A stretch of 64,000 nucleotides of DNA from the NCBI RefSeq assembly GCF_042242105.1, contig NC_092026.1:18888691-18952690 (forward strand), written 5' to 3'. The stretch is from Pempheris klunzingeri (lineage: Eukaryota; Chordata; Actinopteri; Acropomatiformes; Pempheridae). Positions 43,233-55,500 of the stretch are shown here, piece by piece; positions within the stretch are counted from its first letter, which is position 1, and every line of letters starts with the position of its first letter. The notes beneath the pieces are model-generated. The model ran no database searches and was not told the DNA's origin. It saw only the letters and a list, made by a program, of their open reading frames with translations. The translations under genes and the position numbers were made by a program.

Positions 43233-44026
43233 GCAGGAATTCATGGTGTTGCTCTCACTTGTTCCCACAGAGGATAGTTGTGCAAAGAAGCTCGAAAGAA
43301 AAATTCAAACGCTAGCTCCTTTCTCACCTCAGCACAGCCGGCCAGTCGTGGCGTGGATGTTGGATTGTCGGTTTCAGAAAGCCTTAGAAATGGTCAAATG
43401 CAGCCCCCCAGGTTCAGTGTTGGAAAGGTGTGAGGAGGGGGGGGGGGTGCTGCAGAGTGTACCAGTGCCTTTAGATTCAGTCCCACAAACAGCAATATTC
43501 TATTAGTGGGCCAAAGTGGACCAAATGTAATGATACAAACCAAAGGAAAATGTAATTTAAATGATAATAAACGTAAACCTCACCCTGTTTGAATTGCCTT
43601 AATTAAAAAAAAAAAAAAACAGACTGTGAAGAGCACCGAGAGCAGCAGCCCCAACCCCCTCTGAAAAAGCTGAAAGCTGAAAGCCATTTATTTTTCTGCT
43701 TCTCGGCGAGTGATGAAAACAGCTGTAACTGTGCAGACAGCGAGCCAAGAAAGGGATGAAAATGAGAGTGAAGAGGAGGCAGAAGAGAAAGAGGCTCAGT
43801 GAAAAGATGTGACAGGTAAAAGAGTCAGCGTTAATATTTATGCAGCCAGTCTCATGTCAGGCTGCTCTGACAAGGACAGAACTGAACTCCTGGAACACGT
43901 GGACGGTGTAAAATCACATTAATGTGTCATTAGTCCTAAATTTGACTCACACGAATTGAGATGTCACTGTGTACCGGCTTGAAGCGTCAGAATTCAGCAT
44001 GCAGGAACATTATGGCTTTTTTCTTT

Positions 44027-44290
44027 TGTGTGTGTGTGTGTGTGTTTTTCTTCTTTTTTTAATCAAGCAAAAGAGTACAAACCGAGGCTCGTGTCAGTGC
44101 GACCACAGAACAGAACTCAATTATGAGTTTTTGATTGTGTCAGCAGAAACCATCTAAAAGCAGCTCTGTGCTGAGGGAATCCTAATTTCACAGCCGCCCA
44201 TGTGCTCCGGCTCTGTAGATCTCATATTCCCCCAGTTCCCTGGAGGGGAGCAGGATGAAGGCAGGATTATTGCTTACACGATTGCATTGA

Positions 44291-44326
<36 letters not shown>

Positions 44327-44458
44327 CAGTGAGGGTGAGAAGGTAGATAATTTTTATGTAAACTCATTAATTCAAGGTGTGACAGATGAGACAAAGCATG
44401 ACTGTGTGCGAGTGAAATTAGTGTGTTATTTATGTATGAGCTTTAGTCAAGCTGTGGA

Positions 44459-44489
<31 letters not shown>

Positions 44490-44497
44490 TGTGTGTT
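44027..44497 (+). repeat. Cluster of three (GT)n tracts
   Basis: Tracts at 44027-44044, 44294-44325 and 44459-44497 lie within 500 bp. Alternating purine-pyrimidine runs of this length can adopt Z-DNA. Confidence 0.85.
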
Positions 44498-45601
44498 TAT
44501 TTTTTTGCAAAGGGATTATGGTCGGTTCTTACTGATGATTTTGTCTTCACTTCATCTGTTTTTTTTTTAAATCTTTTGCACACATTCACACACACTAGAG
44601 ATGCTAATTTTGATTTTTTTTTCCCCCCCTGATACCCTTGTTAGCTGATTACTAGCTGACAAGATTAAAATATTCAGTTCAGAGTGGGCGAATGTCTGTG
44701 ACCCATTAAAAATGACTAACAATTGGGCTTTTTTTTTGTCATAAGAAGTGGTTTATATTGTGCAGTACACTTTGTTTTGAAGTCAGAACCCGTTATTCGT
44801 GATGTTCCCGGGGCTTATCTATTCGCAATATGGTGATGTCGGCTCTACTCTGCGTGTTTCATGATCTCTTGCCCGCTGCCCTCCTCGTGTCCCCTTTCAT
44901 GTCCCCTTTCATGTCCCTACCAGCTGCAAACACCACCGAGGGCGAGCTCTCGCTGCAGCGGTCGGTCAGCAGTCCCACTCTTAAGTGCTGTGCAACCGTC
45001 AGTGGTGCAGGGTGTAATGTTCAGGGTGCTTCTCAGCGCTGGCGTGCAGAGACGGGCACAGAGCCGGTGTCCCTGAGGGGCATTTCAGCGCTGACAGGCT
45101 GTTCTGACGCTGAATCAACCACGGAGCGGCCGAACCTCAATGATACCACTTGAGAAAAGTCTGCAAGAAAGTTAAACTACCTGTTAAATTCTGAAAATGT
45201 TTGTCTGTTACTTGATTCTAGCTTTGAGCTGAACTTTTCCATCAAGCAAGTCGAAGCACAAGCAGCGGCCGCGGCTCTCCTGTCGTTCTGTTTGCTTGTA
45301 ACACAATTAAACAAAACTGATCTGGTGATCAATATATTATTCACTTTGCATTTGGTGGAAACACACCATAAAACCAGCAATGTTTTTATGATTGTGTGTG
45401 TTTTCAGAGCCTGATATATCTTATTCCTCCAGTATTGTCCAAAAACTCTTAGATACACATCAATGAGGCACACTGTTGCCCTTAGTGATATTACCTTCAT
45501 TACTATGAACACTCGGTGTAGTTTAGTGTGACTCAGTGCCACAAACGCCATCCTGCTGCCTGAAATTCTGAGTGTAGCACCAAATCTGGATTCATCCGCT
45601 G

Positions 45602-45685
45602 CTGAAAATAGTCCCCAACAAATGCACAAATTCCATCTGTTTGAGTAAAGTTAGTTAAAAGCTACAGTGCCCAGCTGTTTGAGGG
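45602..45685 (+). repeat. Dispersed repeat, copy B
   Basis: Partner of the 40.7-kb copy, diverged by substitutions and small indels. The minus-strand reading frame across 45177-45629 runs through it and is not considered a gene. Confidence 0.75.
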
Positions 45686-46272
45686 TATTCTTGTTTTACC
45701 CTTTGCAGAAAAACTACATATTTGATATCTGGTTTTAAAGAGTCACATCTTCAGTGGGTGTGTCATTTGAATTATTTGAGAGATGTTGTATGACAGGACA
45801 AAGTACATAGTGTGCTTAAGATGAGTAAAGGATAAATATATTTAACCTCAACATGCAGTATTTTAACACGTGGTGCTCGTTCCTTCTGCATACATGAACA
45901 AAAAAAGGTGTAAATACTTTCATATGAATTATATGTTCGAGCTACAGTATTACATCCAATTCATTAGGATGTTTTATATCACAGGATTTGGCTCATATCT
46001 GACCTTGGAGCCAGTTTCTAACTATACATACAAATATGTGTCGTTATGTTTGTGAGGTGCCACTTTTTTGCTTGTGTGCATCAAACCAGCAGCTTCTCAG
46101 CAGCATCAGCGCCCAAACTGCTCCCCGAATCATGATATTTTAATCCCTGAGGATTACATAATCCCACTTGTGTTCACGGGATAAAAGAAGATCCCAATTC
46201 AATTATTCCTCTGTGGAAACAGTGTGAAGTACGAAGGCGACAGCAAGCGTGGAAAATCCTTTTTTAGCCCAA

Positions 46273-46304
46273 GTGTGTGTGTGTGTGTGTGTGAGTGTGT
46301 GTGC
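46273..46304 (+). repeat. (GT)n microsatellite
   Basis: An interrupted GT run with one GA interruption. Confidence 0.85.
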
Positions 46305-49125
46305 ATGGAGGTTTTCAGAGAGAAAAACTGAATAGACTCTGACAAATCTGCAAAGATCATTGATATCTGGCACCACCTAGTGGTTAAACTCACTGTGTGC
46401 ATTTAGTTTCTAACAAGAAATATATTCTTCCATATTTATTTATTTAAATCGATTTTATTGGTATTCAAACGTGATTATATAGGACTGGGGTTACAAGTTG
46501 GTAGATCATAATATAATATAATATAATGTAACATAATAAAATATAATATTACATTACAAATAAAAAACAGCTGTGACAATAAATGTCCAAATGCTCTAAT
46601 TTTACTGGTCAGAATTCAGACTTAACAATTTTCTGACGACTTGTGACTTGAAAACACATTAAAAATAAATCACTCGAGGTGAATGGCATGCTGCTTCCAG
46701 TAAACATAAAAGAGCAGAGTCACAGTACATTTTATTTAACCTTTATTTACTCATGGTGGAGACATCAAACATCCATTTAAACAGGAGCCGTCTGCTGGAC
46801 GCTCACACTGACGTGAGCTTCACTAGCTGTTACAGCAGCAGCAGCAGCCATAGTTTGTTAGATATTTACAGACACTGAAATATTTAGAGGTCAGGTGTCC
46901 CGCTTACCTCCACCTGACTTCAGAGAGGTTACCAATGCTGGTCAAACATTTGTGGTGACACTTTTTACTTCCTCCTCCCTGTTTTCTGAACACATGAGCT
47001 TCTATTTGCAACACAAAATCATTATTTTTTACATTTGAGGAGTGTGTGAGACAGCAGGAGGGAAGGGCGGCTACTTGATTGGTTCATTTTGTTTGTTATC
47101 TCAAGAGATAATAAAAGTTAATATCATTTATTTTAGTGCTTTCTGGTAATTAAAACCTCAGACAGTTGATTTAAATAACTTAACCTTTCCAAAAAAAATT
47201 AAAAATATGCCTGATCAACGCACCGCTTTCAGGATTTTGACACTTATTGTCTTGAAAACACTTAAAAGTTTTCATACAGTCCTCTACAGGAGTGAATATG
47301 CTGTGAAATGTTTAAATGGCAGTTTCAGCTGTTCACAGTCGCATATAGTGAATTAAAAACAGTCAAAGTATGTTTGCCATTGGCAATACATTCAAATCCG
47401 TATCCGTAGAAATACATAAAGAAAATCAACATTAGAAACGTTCACTGGGGTGTTTAACTACAAATGTGAACATATTTAAACCTCCTCCAGACAACAAGCA
47501 CAAAGGTAACAGTGACAGAATTATAGAAATAATTATCACGATCACTTTAAAAAGTAAACATTTGCTTCAAAACCCAGATCTCGGACGTTTTAGAGTGAAT
47601 TATTGGTGTAAACATACATCAAATTTGTGTATTTCACCTTACACAGATTCTTCACAAGATTCATTCTGCTCAAAGTTTAAGAAAAAAAAAAAAATCATGT
47701 ACAACATCAAAATATATTTTTCTGCCACATAGTGTCAGTCCTTGAATCAAGAACTCAGTTTGTGAAAAGATTAAAAGACCAAATGACAGACAGTAATGAG
47801 GAAACAGAGGACACACGGTTTCTAAAATCACACAGTGGATCAGGTGACCAGGTGAGAAAACCTCCAGAATAGTTTAACGGATAAGTTCACCCAAATCACA
47901 AAACCATTTTCCTGCTCAGAGGGACAGGTCACAGAAGGCACAGGTCCTGGCATGGAAGCTGAGAAATGTGCTGCTGAGGACGAAGGTAGCGGCAAAATGT
48001 ATTTTAGCTATAAAAAGGTCCACCTAAAAAACAAATGACTCACAAGAATCACTTTAAATGTAAACGCTTTGCATTGCTGACAGAAAGTCTTTTCTCTTTC
48101 TGTCTCTTTGACAAAACTGTGTGACTTTGGTGTTGTAAATGATTAATGTGGATCCTAACTAACGTGTTAGTTCATGGATCGAGGCAGCGGCAGCACAGCA
48201 AACTCCTGTTATTTGAGGTAAAATGACTGCTTTTGTTAACAGAGTCTGGTGGCTTTGATAAGAGCGAAGAGAACGAGAGAACGGCTTCACTTTCCTGTTG
48301 AAAACGCAGTCAGACTGCAGAGCAAAGCAGCAAAGATATAGTGACCACTTAAGTTAATATTAATCTTTCTAGGTGGTCCTAAAACTGTTTCTCTGCTGCC
48401 TCCGTAGCTTAGCGTCTGTGCCGGGACTCCTGCTGCTCCTCCAAACTGGGGACGTGCGGACCACCACCTACTGTACACAATACACTGACTCTGGATAAGT
48501 ACCTCATACAACCCCACTTCAAATTATCTCAACTATCCTTTTTAGGAGTATATTCCCAGGCAGGTAGTTTCACATTATTCTGGAGAGGTTTTCAACTGAA
48601 GTACCACTGGCCACTGATAATTCTGCACCTATCTCAACGTTCACGTCTCTTTCCAAAACCTGGAGAACTGGGATTAACTCACTGTCAGCAAATACCACTG
48701 GAAACTATTTTCTATCGAAGTTGGACCAACAACTTGCTCAAAAAAAATCTAGGCAAATGAAACTGAAACTATTGACCAGATATTACTGAGGAAAAGGGAG
48801 AAAAACTGTTGTGTTTTGAGTGAATTGAGCCTTGTTACATTCAGATGAACTGTAGGTGCCACTAACCCGTCTGACAGTACAAACACTGCATGTACGAGCA
48901 TAATGTGCATTTATGAAATGTTTAGAAATGACAAAAGTGGGAAAATACTGTTTTCATGAATTTAAAAATGAAACAGTTTGGATTTTTAGAGCAACAAGTA
49001 GAAAAGTGAAGCCAGTGAACGAAGATGTTTAGAAAGAGGTTCACTGACTGAAGCAGAGCGAAGATGTAACGATACAAAAACTACAAACAACTTTTCCAAG
49101 TCTTGAAGTGTTTGAAACAATCAGC

Positions 49126-49545
49126 TCAGATCCGGTTGGACATCATCCTGGTGTTCAGTTTGAGGAAGAACGACTGCAGCTTGCACAGCCGGCACTTCTT
49201 CTTCTTCCTTTTCTTCTTACCGTTCCTTCCTTTCTTGTACACCCCGTGATATTTCCCCTCCTCGTCCTCCTCTTCGTCCACCCAGGGCACCCAGGCCCCG
49301 CCGTGCCCGCTGGGATCGGCTCGAGGGTCGTCGGGCGGGAAATAAACCGGCACGGCTGTTTGGTTGTAGTAGGCGAGTCGGGCCAGCAGCTGCTGGACCA
49401 CGTCCGGCCTCTGGTCTGCCAGGTCCCGCCGCTCGCACGGGTCAGCCGTGATGTTGAACAGCCAGACGTCTTTGTGGGTGGGCGGTTTGTTGAACGACAT
49501 GACACGTTCGAGGTTCCACCAGGGACCAGAGAGAGTGGAAAGCAC
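49126..49545 (-). CDS. arsi: arsi exon 10, C terminus (residues 609-747)
   Basis: [53 protein letters not shown] and [14 protein letters not shown]. The end is Lys-rich, followed by [10 protein letters not shown] and NTRMMSNRI. The acidic-basic-CxxC ending is diagnostic of ARSI. Acceptor CTTCAG, stop TGA. Confidence 0.96.
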   Translation of the reverse strand: MLSTLSGPWWNLERVMSFNKPPTHKDVWLFNITADPCERRDLADQRPDVVQQLLARLAYYNQTAVPVYFPPDDPRADPSGHGGAWVPWVDEEEDEEGKYHGVYKKGRNGKKKRKKKKCRLCKLQSFFLKLNTRMMSNRI

Positions 49546-52500
49546 CTGAAGATCAGAATTTGCCGTTATTGATATTCGTGATAATTTGAAACTGAGGATG
49601 AAGATACGTTACAGTAATGTGTCTGAGTACCTGTGGGGGGACCCAGTCTCCGTGGCCTGGGTCTCCTGTCAGCAGCTTCCAGTCTCCAACTCTGATGGCA
49701 GCCTGGACTGAGGTGTCCCACACTGGCTGGGACGACTGGAGCCCAAACTGGGGATGCGCCCCAGGCTGGGACCCGTTCTGGTGTAGGGATGAAATCTGCT
49801 TGGACTTTGACTTAAAATGTAATTTGAGATTTGTTTTGGATTTTGGCTGAGGTGGTTTTGGTGACGGGTTCTGGTTCTGGGATATGGTCCGTCTGGATTT
49901 GGACTTGACGCGTGGTTGGACCTCAGGCTGAGATTGAGGAGATCCACTGGAGTGGGACTTGTGGTGTGGTCTGTAATGCGACAGACTCTGGCTCTGAGGG
50001 AAGACGCTGGTCTTGGGTTTGGGCTTTGATCTTGAGAGGGGCTTAAGCTTCGGTTTGGGAAGCGGCGTGGATTTAGGTTTGGGTTTAGGTCTCCTGAGGG
50101 TCTTCACCCTGAAGGCTGACTTCTGTTTTGGTTGCTGCCTCAGGACCTTCCTCTTCTTTGGCTTCTTAAAGTTTCGGCCTGGGCCTTTTGTTTTGGTTAC
50201 TGACAAATAAGAGAAGACACAGTTTGATGAATGAGGGATGTGATGTAAACACACTTAGATGCCCTACCAGATAAAATGACTGTAATTCCATTTCTATGTT
50301 GCTTTGTTATCTGTCTCTTTCTTCCTTTCACTTCCTGCGACTTTTATATTCCTTCTTTTTTCTTTTCCTACCTCCTTCCTTCCTTTGTCTTATACTCCCA
50401 CAAAGCAAACTTTTAAAAAGATTTGAAAGTGTCTGTATTTATGGTGTTTGCATGTGCTAACAACAGGAATCTGTCTTTAGGCTAAATGATAACTTCTGCA
50501 CACCAACTCGCTAACATTTGCTGATTAGCGCAAAACACAAAGAACAGCTGAGGATGACGGGAACGTCATTAGTTTAACTTGCTGCTGGCTTCTGATGTTT
50601 TCTTTTTATTTCGGTGGTTACCCAGCGCTTCCTCTATGCCGCCGTCCCAGGTCATGGTTTGAACAGGAGGTCTGTGCAGGGGGTCGATGTTGTGGAGGAT
50701 CTCCTGACGCGGGGACTCCTTCCCTTCACTGATGGTGGGCCAGACATCAAAACCATCCAGGCCCAGGCTCTGAGAGGGGTACAAACACACACATTTATCA
50801 AAATAATTTCTACGTGTGCTGGTAGTGCTGTGAAACCACGATAACAGTCTACGTGTTTCCTGCATTAATGTTGCCAGAGGAAATGCTTTTACAACACAGG
50901 AATGAATAATGATAAATTTACTTTGGTAACACAGGCTATCGAGTTTCTGGGTTAATAGTCAGATATTGTCTTGATTGTCGCCAAGATAGCCCTGTTTATC
51001 TGCTTTGGCAATGAAGACTTACTTGCAAACTAAGCCAACAAAGCTCTTTGGTTGTGCAGAGTACAACGACTTCCCAGTAAAATTAATTTATGTCAGAACT
51101 AAAACGTCCATGTGGCTAGTGTTTAGACATAGTGCACTTATCCTGATAGATCAAGAGCACATTTATCTACATGATAGTAAAAAGAAGACAGCTTTACAGT
51201 AGCGCAGTAAGAGCCCTGAACTTTAGTAAAATATCAGGCCAAAATAAGAATCAATACAGATGGAGCTCCACATTCAGCTCCAGCCGTGACAACAAATAAA
51301 CTCATCGGAGGGAGACTCGTGTTAATGCAGAGCGAACGCCAACATTTTTGGCGAGACACCGAGGAAAACATACAGTTTCCTCTGAAAAAGCCTTACAGTA
51401 AAGTGATGGCTGATACCAGCAGCCTGGGTGGCCACGCTGAGACTCCCTGAATCTCTTTTACTGCACAATAAAATGGTCAATAATGCACTCAGTAGCAGTG
51501 CTTTTCAACCTTTAACCATCCTCTAATCACTTTGAAACTAAAAAGAAAACAACATTGATGACAAGATGCAATGAAATAAGAATCCCAAAACACATTCACG
51601 CGTGTATAAACTTGTGGTAATGGCAGGAATTCATTTCATATGTTGTAACAAAGCGCTGAGTTGCGCCGACCTGGCTGATGTTTCCCCCGGCCAGGCCCAC
51701 CAGTGTGGGGAACCAGTCGGTGATGTGCAGTAGAGCTTTGGAGACCCGCCTCCTGCGTCTCAGCAGGGGGCTGTGAACGAACGCCACTCCGCGGACGCCA
51801 CCTTCCCAATATGTGCCCTGAAAACACAGTCAGGAGGTTCACTTACAGTTAATCTCCTCCCCGTAAGTCACCAGAGATCCCCACACGTACCATTTCTAGC
51901 ACATCATGTAAATATTTGCTGGCACCTGAGGCTGATTCACAAAATACGAGAAGTCGCTTCTACCTTTCGGCCACGTAGCGGCCAGTTGCTCCCCCCTGTG
52001 AATGGCTGGGCGCCGTTGTCGGTGGAGTAGATGATGATGCTGTTCCGGTAATAGCCGTACTTTCTCAGAGCGTAGGTGACATTTCGGACCGCCTCGTCCA
52101 CCGTGGACACCATGGCTGCAAACTTTCTCCTGGCGACGTTTGCCATGTCACGGTAGGGGTAGATGTAGGACTTGGGGGTCTGTAGAGGAGTGTGAACTGC
52201 CTTGAAGAAAACATGAATAGTGTGTTTACGTGCGTTTGTACATTTGACAGAAATGTAGGCTGCTTTTCAAAATAAAATGCTGAAAATGGCCAACCTTCCA
52301 CTCAAACAATTAAATACTTGTTAATACTAGTTTGAAGTGTGATCAGCATTAATATTACAGTAATACACAGTATAATCAGCTATTTTGATTTAAAAGGAAC
52401 ATTTACGTGTTTTTAGTTGAACTGTATAATACATGCATAATGCTGTTGAAGTTATTTTGGGATAAAATCCTGTAATATAGTTCAGCTAACACACTTTCCT

Positions 52501-55500
52501 CAGCCACTTCATGCACTTCTACTAAAGTCAGTCATTTCCTACATTTCCCAGAATGCCCCACACCCTGTCTCCTCGTGCCAAGGAAAATCAAATAAACCAG
52601 CTTTTTGTTTAGCTGGTTATTGCCATGATTGATTTTCTTAAACCTCCCCACCCCAAAACTTTGCAATAAATGAACACAGCTGCCCACAAAATTCAATAAA
52701 TAAACAACTACCGTTCTTTTGAGTTTAAACTCTTTAGTTGCATTTTTTCATGTGGCCTGTTTTTAATTTTTGAGTCCAACAGTCTCTAAATAAATTCCTG
52801 ATGCTCCAAAACATTTTCATCTGGCCTCTGTTATCCTGACATCTCTGATTCCCCATCGCAGCATCAACTCTGACCCATTTTCTGCAGCTATTCTTCCTGT
52901 ATGTTAGCCGCACATTGCCAGAGTATTTTGAGGGGCTTAAATCTAAATCGTGTTACACAGATGCTACTACTGACATTGTTGTGACATCAAACCTCAGCGT
53001 GATACCTGGAGGGAGAGCAGCAGGAAGAGCGGCCTGTCTGTTGGGTCGTGACTCTCCAGGATCTTGCGGGCTCTCTGCGTGAAGAGCGTGGTGGAGTATT
53101 TTCCTTCCCGGCCCCACGCCACACCCTCGTCGTCATGGAGATCATACCCACACAAACCCGGGCCATCACAGGACCCGTAACTGGGGAACCGATGGAGAAA
53201 CGTGAGTTATAGAAATAGATAATGGAAACACAGACACCAAACATCCTAATCAGTGCTTGTTCGTTGTAGTAACCAATAATAACGATCATATAGTTTTACC
53301 TGTAGTAATCCACACTTCCTGTTAAAGAACCAAAGAAACTGTCAAAACCCTTCCTGGTGGGAAGGCATGCCTTCCTGGAGGAAAAGAAGACAGATAAAGT
53401 GAACTGAGCATCAAACAGCTTGCAAACGTATTAAAGGAGTTCATTTGCAAAGCTGAAATTTTAAACCTGCATAACTCTAACCCTTCGTCTACATTTGCTC
53501 GCCTGCTAGTCATTGTCAGGAATAATAATAACAATAATAACAACAACAACAATAAATTGTATTGTATCAAATTACAATAATAACCCGTGAAGCCTCCATC
53601 TCACCTGTAGAAGCCCAGGTGCCACTTGCCGACCATGTGCGTCGAGTAGCCGGCCTGGCGGAGCCTCTCAGGCAGCGTGTCCATGTGCGAAGGCAGACAG
53701 CTCGGCTGGCTGGGTCTGATGATGGAGTGCTGGAGTCCCGTGTGGATCTGATATCTGGAAGAAGAACAGACTCTTTATTGGCTTTGGACCAGACTAACTG
53801 CTCACACAGGGTCTGCTGTCAGGACTCACAGCACAACCGGGGACTCATTTATCTTTAATCCATCTAGCCTAATCAATGACCAGATTATTCAGAGCAGCTA
53901 CATCATTTGAAGCACAGCCTGAGGCTCCGATGATTGTTCTGCACTCTGGCCAGCTTTGAAATTTGAACATTTTGAATGATTCATTAATTGTTCTTCAGCC
54001 TGTTGCTTTACCACCAAGTAAATACAGTTCTTAAATAGTAATAAAGTAAAATAGTTTCATCATGTCTTAAACTAAAAGTTATAAAAAGGTATACAAAGAT
54101 TTTAAACAGTTATCTATAACAATCTGACAATGAAATTAGACAAGAGAGACTATGAATTAGTTCTCAAACACTTTGGCAATTAATCAATTAGTCATGTGTT
54201 TTCACACACATTTTTGTTGAGAACATATTCAAAAGTGCATTTTGCATAATATGGGACCTTTAACTCTGGGATGGATTAACAATATTGAAAAAAAAACAAG
54301 CACAGTAATGTATTTGTAACGGCTTAGGTTAATCCTGCAGTGTAGCAATGAAAGATGTTCCCCCCGAGTGGTGTCAACATCCAGTCCAGAGAGTTTTGTA
54401 CAAGAGACTGACAAACAAGCAAAGAGTGAAGCGGCGTCTGTACCTGCCGGTGATGAGCTGGCTGCGTGACGGCGTGCAGATGGGCTGAACATAGTAGTTC
54501 TCCAGCTTCACGCCTTCCGCTGCCAGTTTGTCCAGAGTAGGAGTCTTGATGGTGGGGTTGTGGTAGCCGATGTCGTTGAAGCCCTGTTTTAGAGTCGTGG
54601 ACGCATGAAAGAGTTCTGCTGAATGTTTCAGATTTAGATAATAACATCTGACAAATCTGTCTGTTCCAATGCAAACCTTAAACGGTTCAAACTTTACTCA
54701 GAGAAGTTCTTTTTCCTGTGTGGTACTTGTCTCCTTCATGGTTACAAACCCTCTGATTCCAACTCCACTCTTCGTATCTTCCTGTGTGTATATTAATGTA
54801 ACATAAAAAAACTAATTTTCATACGTCCACGGTGAAGGTGATTGACACGACCAATTCCCTTCTTGTACCTTCCGGTCATTTAGGGCCCCGGTTTTGAAAT
54901 ACTTAAGTTATCCTTTAAGACTAGTCACTGGTATAGCTTGATAATAAACTCATGTAAACTAATATTCAGTCAGTTTGTATAGAACTGTGATCAATCAATC
55001 AACTGACTGATCATTTAGGGTTTTAAGTTTTTATTCCCTCATAAAAGTGAAAATAGGCTTTTTTCTGCTTACAAACCAAATATTTACCTTCTTGAGTGGC
55101 CTACTTTTTCAATTCTACTCCATAATAAAACTAAATACAAATTAAGTCTTTTTGGAACCACATACCACATGGACAGCTGAATTTGTAGTGCAAAATATGC
55201 AGGAAATCATCTATCGTTAAGTCAACACCATCATAAATTTGCTGTTATTGATAACAAACTGTATTCTGAATATTCATCAGGTGTTGTAGTCAGATTAGCC
55301 CCATGTTATATTTAAGAGATAACTGCTGCTGGAGTCTCCTCCACACACCTGGTCGTCTGTGAGGATAAACAAGATGTGCGGCTGGTTCTTCTTCTTCCGG
55401 CCCGTCTCGTCATTCTGAGTGTTTCTGTCTTTCCGCTGCTGCTCCTGGTTTGGTTTGGACAAATAGGCGGACAGGCAGTCCAGGCTGAAGAAAACACTCA

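Larger units (their letters stand above)
38211..49125. other. Gene-poor spacer between epc1 and arsi
   Basis: No recognisable protein-coding gene on either strand. It contains old dispersed repeats, several (GT)n tracts and A/T-rich sequence. The part nearest 49.1 kb must include the arsi 3' UTR on the minus strand. TTTATT pairs at 46731-46750 and 47134 are possible minus-strand AATAAA signals for it, but I cannot choose among them. Confidence 0.6.

Noticed and set aside
44830..45153. Open frame of 107 codons with a locally GC-rich stretch
   Set aside because: Contains short tandem repeats (CCCCTTTCATGT) and no recognisable domain. A possible exon at 44927 lacks partner exons.
45177..45629. 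Minus-strand open frame of 150 codons
   Set aside because: It overlaps a dispersed repeat also found at 40.7 kb and shows no protein family signature.
49155..49505. Alternative-frame reading frames over arsi exon 10
   Set aside because: Shadow frames of a GC-rich conserved exon whose true frame is fixed by homology.
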